A stretch of 64,000 bases of DNA from Bradyrhizobium sp. BRP22 (GCF_020194175.1 NZ_JADYVX010000023.1:1-64000); one strand, 5' to 3'; counted from the stretch's first letter, positions 42,585-51,463 are shown. Made by a program: numbers and translations. The notes: generated by a model not told the origin, from the sequence alone.

Positions 42585-43394
42585 ATGTCGCCAATGACTG
42601 TCGCCGAAACGCCAATTGCCACGATCTTGCGGGGCCAGCGCGCCACCGGCGACGGCGTGCATCTGGTCGCGCGCCACTACCGGCGCGGCGTCCGGCTCGA
42701 CACCCACATGCACCGCGAATCGCAACTGGTCTATGCCGCCGAGGGCACCATGCAGGTGACGACACCGAAGGGCCGCTGGCTGGTGCCGCCGGACCGCGCG
42801 GTGTGGGTGCCGGCCTTGCTGGAGCATTCGATCGACGTGCTCGCCGACATCCAGATGCGCACGCTGTATTTCGAACTGCCCTGGCTCAAGCGCAACGCGC
42901 GCGGCAATAGCCTCAATGCCGAATTCGTGGTGCGGGTGTCGCCACTGTTGCACCAGACCATCCTGGCGCTGTTCGACAGGCAGGACGATCGCGAGCGCAC
43001 CGGGCTTCTGCTGCAACTGCTCATGCTGGAACTGGACCAGGCCGAAGATTCCGCGACCTTCATTCCGCTGCCGCAGGAACCGCGCTGTCGGCGCGCCGCC
43101 ACCATCGTCCTCGCCGATCCTACCGCCCAGCATGAAATCGAAACGCTGGCGCGCGAGGTCGGCACGTCGGCACGAACCTTGTCGCGGCTGTTCTCGTCGG
43201 AAACGCAGCTCAGTTTCAAGAGCTGGTGCCAGCGCGCCCGCATCGCCGCCGCCATCGAACGATTGTCGACCGAATCGATTGTGTCGATCAAGCAGATCGC
43301 CTCCGATCTCGGTTATGCCAGCGTTCCGGCGTTCTCCCACGCCTTCCGCCAAGTGACCGGCAAGACGCCGACGGAATTCGCGGGCAAGGAATGA
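42585..43394 (+). CDS. AraC-family regulator with cupin sensor domain
   Basis: 269 residues. The N-terminal cupin-like domain (HLVARHYRRGVRLDTHMHRE, VYAAEGTMQVTT, PPDRAVWVPALLEHSID) is the ligand side, and the C-terminal two HTH motifs (HEIETLAREVGTSARTLSRL and IASDLGYASVPAFSHAFRQ) bind DNA. The PTEFAGKE end matches the family. Start 42585 or the Met at 42594. It shares an 90-bp divergent promoter with the MFS gene, a standard regulator-transporter pair. Confidence 0.9.
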   Translation: MSPMTVAETPIATILRGQRATGDGVHLVARHYRRGVRLDTHMHRESQLVYAAEGTMQVTTPKGRWLVPPDRAVWVPALLEHSIDVLADIQMRTLYFELPWLKRNARGNSLNAEFVVRVSPLLHQTILALFDRQDDRERTGLLLQLLMLELDQAEDSATFIPLPQEPRCRRAATIVLADPTAQHEIETLAREVGTSARTLSRLFSSETQLSFKSWCQRARIAAAIERLSTESIVSIKQIASDLGYASVPAFSHAFRQVTGKTPTEFAGKE

Positions 43395-43500
43395 ACGCGA
43401 AACTTCATCGTCAAGACATGACAAAATGGTGTTCTTGACTATAGTCGGCATGAACCTAAATCGCGCGTAAGGTTCGGTTTCACCGGATTCGATCCTTCCC

Positions 43501-44847
43501 ATGGCCAACGCCTTTTTCTCCGACCTGCTTGCAACGATTTCCGAACGCGGCCGCACGCTGCTCCGGCGAGGCAATTCGTTGGAAACCAAGCAGGACGCCT
43601 CCGAGCTGCTTGAATTGTGCGAGGCGCTGTTGTCGGGCCGCGGCGAAGCCTCCGGCACCGCCATGGCGCGCGAGGTGCTCGACCGCTATCACCATCTCGA
43701 TGCGGCGGGTCGGCTGTCGTTCTTCCAGACGCTGGCCCGGGATTTCGGGCCTGATCGCGCCAGGCTGATGCAGGCGATCGAGGCCTGGCGCAAGGGTTCC
43801 GACGACGGCGAAGCCAGCGAGCTGCATTTCGCCTCCGAGCCGCGCCGGCAGGAACTGATCCGCCGTCTCAACCGCGCGCCGGGCGGCACCAGCGAACTGG
43901 TGGCGATGCGCGCCGATCTGCTCAACCTGATGAAAGGCAACAAGGACCTGGCGGCGCTCGACCTCGACCTCACCCATCTGCTCTCTTCTTGGTTCAACAG
44001 GGGATTTCTCGTGCTGCGCAGGATAGACTGGTCGACGCCAGCCAATATTCTGGAAAAGATCATTCGCTACGAGGCGGTGCATGAGATCCGCGACTGGAAC
44101 GACCTGCGCCGCCGCATCGATCCTATCGACCGCCGCTGCTACGCCTTCTTCCATCCCGCGCTGAACGACGAGCCGCTGATCTTCGTCGAGGTGGCGCTGA
44201 CCGAGACGATCCCGGGCGCGATCGCACCTCTGCTCGAGCAGCGCGAGCCGGTAGCGATCGAGCGCGCCCGCACTGCCGTGTTCTATTCAATCTCGAACAC
44301 CCAGCGCGGGCTCGGCGGCATTTCCTTCGGCAGCTTCCTGATTAAGCAGGTGGTTGAGGAATTGCGCCGCGAATTGCCGAAGCTCGACACCTTCGTGACG
44401 CTGTCGCCGGTGCCGGGCTTCATGCAGTGGCTGAAGCAGGCGACCGACGTGCCGCTTTCCGAGGACGATCGGCAGCTGCTTGAAATCCTCGAAAAGCCCG
44501 ACTGGTTCGAGAATGCCGAACTGGCCGCGCAACTCCGCCCCGTGCTGGAGCCGCTCGCCGCCTATTATTTCCTGAAGGCGCGCACGCCCAAGGGCCGCTT
44601 GATCGACTCGGTCGCCCGCTTCCACCTCGGCAACGGCGCGCGGCTGGAGCGCATCGACTGGCTCGGCGACCTCTCGCCGAAGGGCCTGCGCGAATCCGCC
44701 GGCATCATGGTCAACTATCTCTATCGCCTCGACGATATCGAGAAGAACCACGAAGCCTACGCCAACAACGGCGAGGTGATCGCCTCCAGCGCGGTGAAGA
44801 AGCTGCTCAAGGGCGAAGGCCGGCGACTGCTGGAGCGGTTGTCGTAA
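43501..44847 (+). CDS. Malonyl-CoA decarboxylase
   Basis: 448 residues. It decarboxylates malonyl-CoA to acetyl-CoA, in rhizobia for use of malonate. The helical N-terminal domain (ETKQDASELLELCEALLSGRG, YHHLDAAGRLSFFQTLARDFG) and the GNAT-like catalytic domain are both complete. The active region has AVFYSISNTQRGLGGISFG (Ser) and VARFHLGNGARLERIDWLGD (His, NG). The last 60 residues (MVNYLYRLDDIEKNHEAYAN) are also typical. No malonyl-CoA synthetase or malonate transporter gene is adjacent, unlike the rhizobial matABC arrangement. A repeat cluster follows it. Confidence 0.95.
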   Translation: MANAFFSDLLATISERGRTLLRRGNSLETKQDASELLELCEALLSGRGEASGTAMAREVLDRYHHLDAAGRLSFFQTLARDFGPDRARLMQAIEAWRKGSDDGEASELHFASEPRRQELIRRLNRAPGGTSELVAMRADLLNLMKGNKDLAALDLDLTHLLSSWFNRGFLVLRRIDWSTPANILEKIIRYEAVHEIRDWNDLRRRIDPIDRRCYAFFHPALNDEPLIFVEVALTETIPGAIAPLLEQREPVAIERARTAVFYSISNTQRGLGGISFGSFLIKQVVEELRRELPKLDTFVTLSPVPGFMQWLKQATDVPLSEDDRQLLEILEKPDWFENAELAAQLRPVLEPLAAYYFLKARTPKGRLIDSVARFHLGNGARLERIDWLGDLSPKGLRESAGIMVNYLYRLDDIEKNHEAYANNGEVIASSAVKKLLKGEGRRLLERLS

Positions 44848-44857
44848 CAGGCGTTTT

Positions 44858-44937
44858 GTAGGATGGGCGCAGCGAAACCCATCGCGACGGAGCAAGCTGC
44901 GCACAGGATGGGTTTCGCTGCGCTCGACCCATCCTAC
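44858..44937. repeat. Intergenic palindromic repeat, 'gtaggatgggcgcagcgaaaccc' type
   Basis: gtaggatgggcgcagcgaaa on the left and tttcgctgcgc...cccatcctac on the right; sister of 26468-26547. It is the first of five repeats stacked in the 964-bp gap between 44847 and 45812. Confidence 0.88.
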
Positions 44938-44957
44938 GATTGTCGTGACGCGTGCGC

Positions 44958-45078
44958 GTCATTGCGAGCCACCGGGTCGGCGCGAAGCGCCGCCCGATGA
45001 CAGGCTCCACGAAGCAATCCATCTTTCCGCTTGTGGAGGCAATGGATTGCCGCGGCGCTTCGCGCCTCGCAATGACGG
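44958..45078. repeat. 'gtcattgcgagc...gctcgcaatgacg' repeat, mosaic form
   Basis: gtcattgcgagcc, then an inserted caccgggtcggcgcgaagcg and ccgcccgatgacagg, then gaagcaatccat, ggattgccg and cctcgcaatgacgg. It has the same inserted piece as 30068-30188. Confidence 0.85.
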
Positions 45079-45119
45079 GGGGAGAGGTTCTGATTCAAAT
45101 GTCAAACAGCGTCTCCGCT

Positions 45120-45176
45120 GTCATCGTCCGCCACCGGGTCGGCGCAAAGCGCCGACCCGGTGGCGGGGCATGACGG
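45120..45176. repeat. Palindrome with 15-bp perfect stem
   Basis: 45131-45145 (ccaccgggtcggcgc) pairs perfectly with 45149-45163 around aaa, bounded by gtcatcgtccg and ggggcatgacgg. The left arm is the same sequence that is inserted in the mosaic repeats, so this is the free form of that piece. Confidence 0.85.
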
Positions 45177-45620
45177 TGGAGAGGATGTGAGTTCGCGCTC
45201 TCGCGGCGCATGGCGTCCGAGCTTTGCGTCTCGTTTCACCCTCTCATCGGATAGAGGGCGCAGGGAAAGCCGGGTGCCGGTTGCACCCGTGGGCCCCGTG
45301 CAACAAAAAGCACGGGGGTAGGACCACAGGTCAACCGGAGCAACACCGGCTTTCCCTGCGCGATGGTTTACGGCTTACTTCGTGATCTTCCCGGTGACCG
45401 GGCTTTCTTGCCACCGTCGCCTCTCGCGCAACCTTGTTTGCGCAAAAAACTTAGCGCCAGCGTCGGGGCGCCAGAACCACACGACTTCGCCGTCCGCCTC
45501 ATGCGCACTCGTCCGTTACGCAATCCGCGTCCACCGCATCCCACCACAACACTCGTGACGATCGCGAAGCGCCCCTCAATCGGGTGAGATGCGCAAACTC
45601 ATAGACTGATTTGCATTTCG
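45177..45620 (-). repeat. Long dispersed element, copy 2 of 2 (about 440 bp, reversed)
   Basis: Reverse complement of 1636-2070. The folded core (45258-45362) differs from copy 1 at two positions; the flanks differ more, with a small indel where copy 2 reads ttttttgcgcaaac on the minus strand. Copy 2 lies between malonyl-CoA decarboxylase and tarD, with no gene in it. Confidence 0.85.
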
Positions 45621-45710
45621 GAAAAACAGAAATATTTTCCGTGCGGGGACTAGACACGTTTTTGCTGATTTGCCTCGTGGCTTGTTTTGTCGCACCCAAA
45701 GCATCCACAT

Positions 45711-45796
45711 CGTCATTGCGAGCGCAGCGAAGCAATCCATAGCAACCACAAGCTGAGATATGGATTGCTTCGTCGCTTCGCTCCTCGCAATGACGG
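45711..45796. repeat. 'cgtcattgcgagc...gctcctcgcaatgacgg' repeat, plain form
   Basis: cgtcattgcgagcgcagcg and tcgctcctcgcaatgacgg at the ends, gaagcaatccata and atggattgcttc inside, around a 15-bp spacer. It ends 16 bp before the tarD stop. Confidence 0.88.
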
Positions 45797-45811
45797 CGAA
45801 TGGTGGGCTGC

Positions 45812-46981
45812 CTAAGCGGCGAGCGCTTTCATTTCCTTGTAGAGATCGCTCTTGCCTTCGAAGCCGATGCCCGGAAGATCGGGCATGGTGATGTGGCCGT
45901 GCTCGACGCGCACGCCGTCGGGGAAGCCGCCATAGGGCTGGAACAGATCGGGATAGCTCTCATTGCCGCCGAGGCCGAGGCCGGCGGCGATGTTCAGCGA
46001 CATCTGGTGGCCGCCATGCGGGATGCAGCGGCTTGGCGACCAGCCGTGGGTCTTCAGCACCTGCAGCGTGCGCTGATATTCGCAGAGGCCATAGGACAAC
46101 GCACAGTCGAACTGCAGCCAGTCGCGGTCCGGCCGCATGCCGCCGTAGCGGATCAGGTTGCGCGCATCCTGGTGGCTGAACAAATTCTCGCCGGTCGCCA
46201 TCGGCGCCGGATAGAATTCCGCGAGAGCCGCCTGCAGCGCGAAGTCGAGCGGATCGCCGGCTTCCTCGTACCAGAACAGCGGATAATCCCGCAGCATCTT
46301 TGCATACGCGATCGCGGTCTCCAGATCGAAACGGCCATTGGCGTCGACCGCGAGCTGCGCGTCCTTGCCGATCTCCTTCAGCACGGCCTCGATCCGTTCG
46401 CGGTCTTCGGCGATCGGCGCGCCGCCGATCTTCATCTTCACGACATTGTAGCCGCGATCGAGATAGCCGCGCATCTCCGCGCGCAGCGCCGAGAGATCCT
46501 TGCCGGGATAATAATAGCCGCCGGCGGCATAGACGAAGACGCGCGGATTGGCCGCGAGGCCATGGCGCTCGGCGAGCAATCGGAACAGCGGCTTGTTCGC
46601 GATTTTCGCGACCGCGTCCCACACCGCCATGTCGATGGTGCCGACCGCGACCGAGCGCTCGCCGTGGCCGCCGGGTTTCTCGTTCGACATCATGGTCGAC
46701 CAGACCTTGTCCGGATCGAGATTGTCGCCGCTCGCATCGAGCAATGCCTTCGGATCGGCCTCGAGCAGGCGCGGCGCAAAGCGCTCGCGGATCAGACCGC
46801 CCTGCCCGTAGCGACCGTTGGAATTGAAGCCGTAACCGACCACGCGCTTGCCGTCGCGCACGACGTCGGTGACGACGGCAACCAGGCTCGTCGTCATCTT
46901 GGTGAAATCGATATAGGCGTTGCGGATCGGCGAGGAGATCGGTTTCGTCACCTCGCGGACGTCGATGATGCGGACGGACAT
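45812..46981 (-). CDS. tarD: D(-)-tartrate dehydratase
   Basis: 389 residues from MSVRIIDVREVTKPISSPIR. It dehydrates D-tartrate to oxaloacetate, an enolase-superfamily enzyme of the mandelate racemase subgroup characterised in Bradyrhizobium japonicum. The sequence reads almost identically to that protein as I remember it. Its residues line up: Lys182 and Lys184 (VVKMKIGG, Lys184 the base), Asp213, Glu239 and Glu265 (Mg ligands) and His322 (IPHGGHQ). The 389-residue length matches. It is preceded by a repeat and shows no operon partner, so the tartrate transporter is not here. Confidence 0.95.
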   Translation of the reverse strand: MSVRIIDVREVTKPISSPIRNAYIDFTKMTTSLVAVVTDVVRDGKRVVGYGFNSNGRYGQGGLIRERFAPRLLEADPKALLDASGDNLDPDKVWSTMMSNEKPGGHGERSVAVGTIDMAVWDAVAKIANKPLFRLLAERHGLAANPRVFVYAAGGYYYPGKDLSALRAEMRGYLDRGYNVVKMKIGGAPIAEDRERIEAVLKEIGKDAQLAVDANGRFDLETAIAYAKMLRDYPLFWYEEAGDPLDFALQAALAEFYPAPMATGENLFSHQDARNLIRYGGMRPDRDWLQFDCALSYGLCEYQRTLQVLKTHGWSPSRCIPHGGHQMSLNIAAGLGLGGNESYPDLFQPYGGFPDGVRVEHGHITMPDLPGIGFEGKSDLYKEMKALAA

Positions 46982-47004
46982 GGGTATTTGGCCTTCGGGT
47001 TTCT

Positions 47005-47095
47005 CGTCATGCCCGCGCTTGTCCCGGGCATCCACGCCCTTCCTTTATCGCGAACAAAGAACGTGGATGGCCGGGACAAGCCCGGCCATGACGGA
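47005..47095. repeat. Intergenic palindromic repeat, 'gtcatgcccgcgcttgtcccgggc' type
   Basis: cgtcatgcccgcgcttgtcc and gggcatccacg at the left, cgtggatggccggg, caagcccggccatgacgg at the right; 91 bp, sister of 22889-22972. Between the DUF3297 gene end and tarD. Confidence 0.88.
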
Positions 47096-47118
47096 GTGAA
47101 CTACTTACGCTTCAGAAA

Positions 47119-47388
47119 TCACGACTTGGTCTTGTCGCGGAAATACGGCTCGACCGGGCCGTGGACCTTGATGGTGAGCGGATTGCCGTAGCGGTCCTTG
47201 GCGTTGCCGGCGGTGACGCGCACCCAGCCTTCGCTCACGCAATATTCCTCGACATTGGTCTTTTCGACGCCCTTGAAGCGGATGCCGACATCGCGGGCCA
47301 GGATATCCGCGTTGTAGTACGGACTGTTCGGATCGACCGACAGGCGGTCCGGCAGTTCGTCATGGGTGGGTTCGTCGTTCTCGCTCAT
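47119..47388 (-). CDS. DUF3297 family protein
   Basis: 89 residues starting MSENDEPTHDELPDRLSVDP. The body SPYYNADILARDVGIRFKG, EYCVSEGWVRVTAGNAKDRYG and IKVHGPVEPYF is the DUF3297 pattern, a small conserved family with no assigned role, common in Proteobacteria. It overlaps the end of the glutathione peroxidase gene by 4 bp, so the two are translationally coupled. Confidence 0.9.
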   Translation of the reverse strand: MSENDEPTHDELPDRLSVDPNSPYYNADILARDVGIRFKGVEKTNVEEYCVSEGWVRVTAGNAKDRYGNPLTIKVHGPVEPYFRDKTKS

Positions 47389-47861
47389 AGCAAGGCCTCG
47401 ATTGCTGTCTTCAGTCCTTCGGGCCGTGCGGTCGGCGCATGGCGCGCCACCACTTTGCCCGACCGGTCGACCAGAAATTTGGTGAAATTCCATTTGATCG
47501 ACGGGCCGAGCAGGCCCGATTTCTCGCGCGTCAGGTAATTGTACAACGGATGCGCGTTCGTACCATTCACCTCGATCTTGGCGAACATCGGAAACGTCAC
47601 CGCGTAATTGGTTTCGCAGAACTCCGCGATCTGTTTCTCGTCGCCCGGCTCCTGCCGGCCGAACTGGTTGCAGGGAAAGCCGAGCACGGAAAAGCCGCGC
47701 GGCGAGAGCCCTCGGTAAAGTTCCTGCAGACCCTTGTATTGCGGCGTGAACCCGCATGCGCTGGCGGTGTTGACGATGAGCAGCACCTGCCCCTCGAATT
47801 GCTTCAAGGGAACGTCTTCACCGGCCAGCGAGCGGGCCGTGAAATCATAGACGCTCGGCAT
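47385..47861 (-). CDS. Glutathione peroxidase
   Basis: 158 residues of the GPX family, which reduces hydrogen and lipid peroxides. The active site is cysteine instead of selenocysteine: VNTASACGFTPQYKGLQ with Cys36, then the Gln/Trp partners in LGFPCNQFGRQEPG and IKWNFTKFLVD. The FPCNQF second cysteine suggests a thioredoxin-dependent two-cysteine mechanism. Coupled to DUF3297 downstream, and 12 bp after the amidase gene end, so amidase-gpx-DUF3297 may form one transcript. Confidence 0.94.
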   Translation of the reverse strand: MPSVYDFTARSLAGEDVPLKQFEGQVLLIVNTASACGFTPQYKGLQELYRGLSPRGFSVLGFPCNQFGRQEPGDEKQIAEFCETNYAVTFPMFAKIEVNGTNAHPLYNYLTREKSGLLGPSIKWNFTKFLVDRSGKVVARHAPTARPEGLKTAIEALL

Positions 47862-47873
47862 CTTCTTTTTCGA

Positions 47874-49265
47874 TCAGCCTGCGGGATCGACGACCGCAGA
47901 CGGCGTGCCGCCGACTTCGATCGCTTCGCCCGCAGCCAGGCAGAGATCCTCGCGGTAGCGGCCCGAGACCAGTTGCACGCCGACCGGAATCCGGCCGACC
48001 AATCCAGTGCTCACGACAAGCCCGGGCAGTCCCATGAAGGGAATGGCGATCTGCGGCAACTGGGCATGCCAGACCCGCGCAAATGACGCCTCGTCCTTGC
48101 AGTCGAGCTGATCGGGGAACGGCAATTCGCCGGAGACCGGCATCAGCAGCACCGGATACTGTTCGAAGAACGCCAGCCATTCGCGCGTCAAGGTTGCCCG
48201 TCGCGTCAGCGCCTTCGAAAGATCGAACGGATGCACCTTGGCGCGATTGCCGCGCAGGCAGGTGAGCGCACCAGGATCGCCCTCGCGCTCGGCGGCCGCC
48301 AATTGCGCCTCGTAGCCATCGCCGAGCCAGAGTTTGGTCTGGAGGTCGGCGGCTTCGCGCAGCGGCGGAATTGCGGTGATCTCCTCGACGGTCCAGCCGG
48401 CCCGCTCCAGCCGCTTGCCGGCATCCGCGACCGCCGCCTTGACCTCGGCGACCGGATTGAGACCATCAGGATCGAGGCACATCGCCACGCGCTTCGGCAT
48501 CGCCGGCCCCTCGAGGGGCACCGGCATCCACCAGGGATCGCGAACATCCCGGGCGGACATCGCCGCGAGCGAAATACGGAGGTCATTGATGGTGCGCGCC
48601 AGCGGCCCCGAAACGGCGCTGATCTGCGGGCCGATCGGCCGCTCCGGAAGGGCGGCGTTGAAGGCCGGGATGCGGCCCATGGTCGGCCGCAGGCCATGCA
48701 CGCCGCAGGCATAGGCGGGATAGCGGATCGAGCCGGCGATATCGGTGCCGTGGGCGATGTGCCCGATGCCGGCCGCGACCGCGGACCCCGCGCCGCCGGA
48801 CGAGCCGCCCGGCGTGATACCGGGATCGCGCGGGTTCCTGGTATCGCCATGAATCAGATTGGTGGTGAACCAGCGATAGGAGAAGGCCGGGCAATTGGTG
48901 CGGCCGAGCAGGACCGCGCCCGCCTTGCGCAGGTTCGCGACCACCGGATTGTCAGCCTTGGCGATCACGTCGCGCTGCAGCTTCAAGCCGTTGGTGGTGG
49001 CAAAGCCTTCCTGGTCGACATTGACCTTGATCGTCACAGGAACGCCGCCGAGCGCGCCGACATCCTCGCCGCGGGCAATCGCCGCATCGATCGCGTCCGC
49101 CTGCGCCAGCACGTCCGCCGGCCTGTGGTCGACCACGGCATTCAGCTTCGGATTGACCGCGTCCAGCCGCTCCAGGGCGGCCGTCGCCGCCTCTTTCGCC
49201 GAAACCTTTTTCGATTTGATCAGGCCGGCCAGATCCGCGGCCGACAGACGCCAAAGTTCTTCCAT
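47874..49265 (-). CDS. Amidase (amidase signature family)
   Basis: 463 residues from MEELWRLSAADLAGLIKS; the longer frame to 49367 runs through a repeat. It hydrolyses an amide with a Ser-cisSer-Lys triad: Lys in VPVTIKVNVD, the cis-Ser and Ser in GGSSGGAGSAVAAG and DIAGSIRYPA. The signature block TPGGSSGGAGSAV is complete. The family includes enantioselective and indoleacetamide-type amidases, so the substrate is not assigned. The gpx gene follows by 12 bp. Confidence 0.93.
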   Translation of the reverse strand: MEELWRLSAADLAGLIKSKKVSAKEAATAALERLDAVNPKLNAVVDHRPADVLAQADAIDAAIARGEDVGALGGVPVTIKVNVDQEGFATTNGLKLQRDVIAKADNPVVANLRKAGAVLLGRTNCPAFSYRWFTTNLIHGDTRNPRDPGITPGGSSGGAGSAVAAGIGHIAHGTDIAGSIRYPAYACGVHGLRPTMGRIPAFNAALPERPIGPQISAVSGPLARTINDLRISLAAMSARDVRDPWWMPVPLEGPAMPKRVAMCLDPDGLNPVAEVKAAVADAGKRLERAGWTVEEITAIPPLREAADLQTKLWLGDGYEAQLAAAEREGDPGALTCLRGNRAKVHPFDLSKALTRRATLTREWLAFFEQYPVLLMPVSGELPFPDQLDCKDEASFARVWHAQLPQIAIPFMGLPGLVVSTGLVGRIPVGVQLVSGRYREDLCLAAGEAIEVGGTPSAVVDPAG

Positions 49266-49289
49266 TGCCAACTCCGTTGCGACCTCCGC

Positions 49290-49407
49290 TCCCTCTCCCG
49301 CTTGCGGGAGAGGACTGGGGTGAGGGTGTCTCCACGACGGGACTATCCGTGGGGAGAGAGCCCCCACCCGGCGCTACGCGCCGACCTCCCCGCAAGCGGG
49401 AGAGGTG
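49290..49407. repeat. Intergenic palindromic repeat, 'ctccctctcccgcttgcgggagagg' type
   Basis: ccctctcccgcttgcgggag and ctccccgcaagcgggagagg at the ends, plus ggtgagggtgtct, ggggagagagcccccaccc and ggcgctacgcgcc inside; about 118 bp. It is the only copy of this family here and lies directly upstream of the amidase start. Confidence 0.85.
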
Positions 49408-49488
49408 AAGAGCCGCGCCGATCAACCCTACTGCATCACGCTATAGCGTCGCACGCACGGCATGACCAGCACCGGAGCGCCCACGATT

Positions 49489-50058
49489 TTAGCGATAGTG
49501 GGCGATGTAATAGGCAAGGTCGGCGATCTGCTCTTTGGTCACCGGCTGCATCACGTCGGCCATGGTGCCGTCATAGCCGTGACGGCTGTTGTCCTTGTAC
49601 TCGCTGAGCGTCTTGTTGAGATAATCCTCGCGCTGGTTGGCGATCCGCGGGACGTTGTCGCCGCCGGAGAAATCCGGCTTGTGGCAGTTGTTGCAGAGAT
49701 ATTGATGCGCGAGCGCCTGGCCGCGCCCCATGCGGGCGGGATCGCCGGCATCCGCCGGCGGCGCCGGCTTCGGCAAGGTGGCGATGAAATCCGAGAAGGT
49801 GCGCAGGTCGTCGTCGGACAGATCCTTCGCCATCTCGTTCATGGTATCGAACACGCGCAGCTTCTCGCGGAACATGAAGAGCTGGATCAGCACATACGGC
49901 GCCTGCTGGGCGCCGAGCGAAGGCGTGTTCTCGGTCTCCGACGTGCCGCGCTCGCCATGGCAGGCAAGACAGGGCGCGGCGCGCTCCTGGATGGTCTCGG
50001 CGCCGGCGGCGAAGGTGATGGATGCAAAGGCGAGCGCCGGCAGTAGCTTCTTGTACAT
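49489..50058 (-). CDS. Diheme cytochrome c (c4-like)
   Basis: 189 residues with a signal peptide ending AGA. Two haem sites, APCLACH at about 29-35 and LCNNCHKPDF at about 120-130, each with a distal Met region (TMNEMAKDLSDDDL and GTMADVMQPVTKEQ). This double-domain plan fits cytochrome c4 or alcohol-dehydrogenase-linked class I cytochromes: a periplasmic electron carrier. It reads out of the PQQ-type dehydrogenase gene (131-bp gap filled by a palindrome), so it is the likely electron acceptor of that enzyme. Confidence 0.92.
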   Translation of the reverse strand: MYKKLLPALAFASITFAAGAETIQERAAPCLACHGERGTSETENTPSLGAQQAPYVLIQLFMFREKLRVFDTMNEMAKDLSDDDLRTFSDFIATLPKPAPPADAGDPARMGRGQALAHQYLCNNCHKPDFSGGDNVPRIANQREDYLNKTLSEYKDNSRHGYDGTMADVMQPVTKEQIADLAYYIAHYR

Positions 50059-50072
50059 CGGTTGTCCCTGGA

Positions 50073-50154
50073 GTCATTCCGGGGCGATGCGAAGCATCGA
50101 ACCCGGAATCTCGAGATTCCGGGTCTGGTGCTGACGCACCATCCCGGAATGACG
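50073..50154. repeat. Intergenic palindromic repeat, 'gtcattccggggcg' type
   Basis: gtcattccggggcg at the left, catcccggaatgac at the right, and the perfect inner hairpin cccggaatctcgagattccggg; sister of 18891-18994. It lies between the dehydrogenase and cytochrome genes. Confidence 0.88.
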
Positions 50155-50188
50155 GAGTGAAAATCCTCGCTCCGCGATCGCAGCAATC

Positions 50189-51463
50189 CTACCGCCCCGC
50201 GACCTTCTGCTTGCCGTAGCTGATGCGGTAGACGGCGCCGTTCCAGTCGTCGGAGACGAGCAGCGAGCCGTCCTTGAGCTGCATCACGTCGACAGGACGG
50301 CCGACATATTTGTTGTCCGCGAGGAAGCCGGTGAGGAATGGCTCGACCGATTTCACCTTGCCGTCCTTGTCGAGCTTGACCACGACGACGTCGCCGCCCT
50401 CCTTCTTCGACTTGTTCCAGGAGCCGTGGCGCGCGACGAAGATCGCGTTCTTGTAGGCCTTCGGGAACATGCCGCCGGTGTAGAAGCGCATGCCGAGCGC
50501 GGCCGTATGCGGCCCCATCAGGCCGACCGGCGGAGTGTAGTCGCTGCAGGATTTACCCCAGCCGAGCTCCTGGTCGATGATGTTGCCCTGGTAGCAGAAC
50601 GGCGCGCCGAAATCCTCGCCGGCTTTGGTCACGCGGTTGAGCTCATCCTCCGGCACCGTCTCGGACAGCCAGTCGCGACCGTTGTCGGTGAAATAGAGAT
50701 GCTTGGTCTCCGGATTCCAGTCGAAGCCGACGGTGTTGCGCACGCCGACCGCATAGACTTCCGGGCCCGAACCATCCAGATTGATGCGGCGGATCTGGCC
50801 ATGCGCATCGTCGTGCAGCACGTTGTTGCCGGGCTGGCCGACCGGGACATAGAGCTTGTTGTCCGGGCCGATGGCGATGAACTTCCAGCCGTGCGCTTCG
50901 TCCTTCGGCAGGTTGTCGTAGATCACCGTGGGCTTCGGCGGACTATCGATGACGTCGTCGATCTTCTCGATCTTGGAGACCTTCGAGAGCTCGGCGATGT
51001 AGAGCGTGCCGTCCTTGAAGGCGACGCCGTTCGGGCGATAGAGCCCGGAGGCGATCACCTTCACCTGGCGTTTACCGTCCCTGTTGACGATGGCGTAGAC
51101 CTTGTCGACCAGGCGGCTGCCGACGAACACCGTGCCCTTGTCGCTCTGCGCCAGCGAACGCGCATTCGCCATGCCGGCGGCGTAGACCTCGACGTTGAAG
51201 CCGGCCGGCACCTTGAGCCTGGCGAGCGGCAGTTTGTCGGGCGCGGCCGCAATCGGCGGCGGCGCGACCGGCGCCAGCTTGGCGGCCGCCTCGTTATCCG
51301 GCCGCCCGATCAGCGGCGAGCCGGGCGGCAACGGCTGCGCCGCGGCGGGCGCCGCGCCGGCCGCTGGCGGAGTGGCGGGCTGCTGGGCATGGGCGGCAAG
51401 CGTGAATGCGCTGAAGAAGGCGCCGGCCAGGGCAAGGCCGCGTGGCGTCATCAAATTGTTCAT
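50189..51463 (-). CDS. PQQ-type sugar dehydrogenase (glucose/sorbosone dehydrogenase fold)
   Basis: 424 residues from MNNLMTPRGLALAGAF (SD ggggag); the signal peptide ends AHA. After a Pro/Ala linker (residues 30-75) comes a six-bladed propeller of the GSDH family: LYRPNGVAFKDGTLYIAEL, DEAHGWKFIAIGPDNKLYVPVG, HGQIRRINLDGSG, YAVGVRNTVGFDWNPET, LYFTDNGRDWL and FVARHGSWN. This fold houses PQQ in soluble periplasmic aldose or sorbosone dehydrogenases. PQQ use itself is inferred from the family and from the divergent pqq cluster. The cytochrome gene lies downstream. Confidence 0.9.
   Translation of the reverse strand: MNNLMTPRGLALAGAFFSAFTLAAHAQQPATPPAAGAAPAAAQPLPPGSPLIGRPDNEAAAKLAPVAPPPIAAAPDKLPLARLKVPAGFNVEVYAAGMANARSLAQSDKGTVFVGSRLVDKVYAIVNRDGKRQVKVIASGLYRPNGVAFKDGTLYIAELSKVSKIEKIDDVIDSPPKPTVIYDNLPKDEAHGWKFIAIGPDNKLYVPVGQPGNNVLHDDAHGQIRRINLDGSGPEVYAVGVRNTVGFDWNPETKHLYFTDNGRDWLSETVPEDELNRVTKAGEDFGAPFCYQGNIIDQELGWGKSCSDYTPPVGLMGPHTAALGMRFYTGGMFPKAYKNAIFVARHGSWNKSKKEGGDVVVVKLDKDGKVKSVEPFLTGFLADNKYVGRPVDVMQLKDGSLLVSDDWNGAVYRISYGKQKVAGR

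Noticed and set aside
42495..43664. 390-residue N-terminal extension of the MFS transporter
   Set aside because: It is antisense to the AraC regulator with its own motifs, and the MFS fold starts at 42494.
45800..47191. 463-codon plus-strand frame
   Set aside because: Antisense of tarD, whose catalytic residues are all in place on the minus strand.
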